DNA of 64,000 nucleotides. Source: Rhodospirillaceae bacterium. GTDB taxonomy: Bacteria > Pseudomonadota > Alphaproteobacteria > Reyranellales > Reyranellaceae. Position numbers and translations under genes: made by a program. Positions within the stretch are counted from its first letter, which is position 1; each line of letters starts with the position of its first letter. Shown one piece after another: positions 63,263 to 64,000 of the stretch. The notes under the pieces are model-generated. The model was given only the letters and a program-made list of their open reading frames with translations, ran no database searches and was not told the origin of the DNA. Location: positions 1 to 64,000 of the forward strand of contig WOUR01000013.1 in assembly GCA_009772935.1 (NCBI GenBank), read 5' to 3'.

Positions 63263-64000
63263 ATGGGACGCGCATCGAAGGGCCGCGACGTCGACGCCGC
63301 AACGCCGGCGGTCGTCCTCGTGCGCCCGCAACTCGGCGAGAATATCGGCATGGCCGCGCGCGCCATGCTGAACTGCGGCCTGTCGACCCTCAGGCTGGTC
63401 GCGCCACGCGACGGCTGGCCAAACGAGCGGGCGCAGCGGGCCGCCTCGGGTGCCGACATCGTGCTGGAGAAGGCCGAGGTGTTCGACAGCGTGGCCGAGG
63501 CGGTCGCGGACCTCGAACGGGTGGTCGCCACGACGGCACGCAACCGCGAACTGGTCCAGCGCATCGTGACGCCGCGCCAGGCCGCGACCGAGATGCGCGG
63601 CTGGATCGGGCACGGGGAAAGGGTCGGCATCCTGTTCGGGCCCGAGCGGACCGGTCTCGAGAACGACGACATGGTCCATGCCGACACCGCGCTCTCGATC
63701 CCGCTCAATCCGCAATTCTCCTCGCTGAACATGGCGCAGGCGGTGCTGCTGGTGGCCTATGAATGGTCGGCCGCCGGCGACGCGACGCCGGCCGTGCGGC
63801 TGGCCGACCATGCCGCTCGGCCGGCGACCAAAGAGGAGCTGCAGAGCCTGTTCGACCATCTCGAGCGCGCGCTCGACCAGTCGGGTTTCCTGCGGAACAA
63901 GGAGATGCGGCCCTCCATGGTTCTCAATCTCAGGGCGCTGTTGCAGCGCGCCGAGATGACCGAGCAGGAGGCCCGCACCTTCCACGGCGTCATCAAGTTC
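63263..64000 (+). CDS. TrmJ-like SPOUT RNA methyltransferase (partial)
   Basis: The first 246 codons of a SPOUT-class methyltransferase; the frame is open to the window edge. It has VLVRPQLGENIGMAARAMLNCGL, the SPOUT knot region LFGPERTGLENDDM and IPLNPQFSSLNMAQAV, which place it with TrmJ/TrmH-like 2'-O-methyltransferases that modify tRNA (position 32 in TrmJ) using S-adenosylmethionine. Which RNA is modified cannot be told. It begins 18 bp after the efflux pump gene. Confidence 0.88.
   Translation, partial: MGRASKGRDVDAATPAVVLVRPQLGENIGMAARAMLNCGLSTLRLVAPRDGWPNERAQRAASGADIVLEKAEVFDSVAEAVADLERVVATTARNRELVQRIVTPRQAATEMRGWIGHGERVGILFGPERTGLENDDMVHADTALSIPLNPQFSSLNMAQAVLLVAYEWSAAGDATPAVRLADHAARPATKEELQSLFDHLERALDQSGFLRNKEMRPSMVLNLRALLQRAEMTEQEARTFHGVIKF

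Overview
This 64 kb window is GC-rich chromosomal DNA from an alphaproteobacterium. The evidence is a Coq7-type ubiquinone hydroxylase, glutamyl-Q tRNA(Asp) synthetase, an ethylmalonyl-CoA mutase, a Bug/TTT solute-binding protein, a TRAP carboxylate transporter and dispersed palindromic repeats of an alphaproteobacterial style. The set of catabolic and transport genes suggests a metabolically versatile soil or freshwater member near Rhodospirillales or Hyphomicrobiales. I cannot fix the genus from the sequence alone. No rRNA, tRNA, CRISPR array, transposase or phage gene was seen. Genes are tightly packed and often share 1-4 bp stop/start overlaps; no gap without a gene exceeds 300 bp.

Region 1 (1-8.6 kb) is housekeeping and mixed: the end of a membrane protein, a double-hotdog thioesterase divergent from an MFS carrier, an HNH nuclease, a coq7-dsbB-yqaA operon, an orphan gene, an old-yellow-enzyme oxidoreductase and a secreted trypsin-like protease.

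Region 2 (8.6-19.4 kb) is the most distinctive part, a composite arsenic-resistance island. ACR3 (arsenite efflux) is divergent from an ArsR-ArsC fusion. This is followed by a GAPDH-like enzyme plus ArsJ (making and exporting 1-arseno-3-phosphoglycerate), a tandem ArsA ATPase, a histidine-rich 97-residue protein of unknown function, a second ArsR, a flavoprotein with a cysteine-rich tail, and two MFS transporters. Both ArsR domains carry a C-terminal CC...C sensor of the Acidithiobacillus type. Short TTCNNGAA palindromes lie in front of three of the genes.

Region 3 (19.4-31.7 kb) contains a nitronate monooxygenase, a GST-carotenoid/stilbene oxygenase pair, a GNAT, an MFS carrier, a three-gene operon (serine hydrolase, carboxylesterase, AlkA-type glycosylase), gluQ, a Rieske oxygenase and a HAD phosphatase. 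Three imperfect palindromic intergenic repeats of about 125 bp occur here, two of them clearly one family.

Region 4 (31.7-47.5 kb) holds tandem amidases with a TPR protein, a Bug binding protein, a NUDIX hydrolase, NikR with a peptide/nickel-type ABC importer that has no ATPase gene beside it, ethylmalonyl-CoA mutase, a YjgN-M48 protease pair and a chlorite-dismutase-like protein.

Region 5 (47.5-64 kb) has an ATP-grasp enzyme, a VWA-like lipoprotein plus membrane protein, an M23 peptidase, a DUF305 protein, a DctPQM TRAP transporter, an ABC-F protein, an enolase-superfamily enzyme divergent from citramalate synthase, an EmrAB-type efflux pair and the start of a TrmJ-like RNA methyltransferase that runs off the end.
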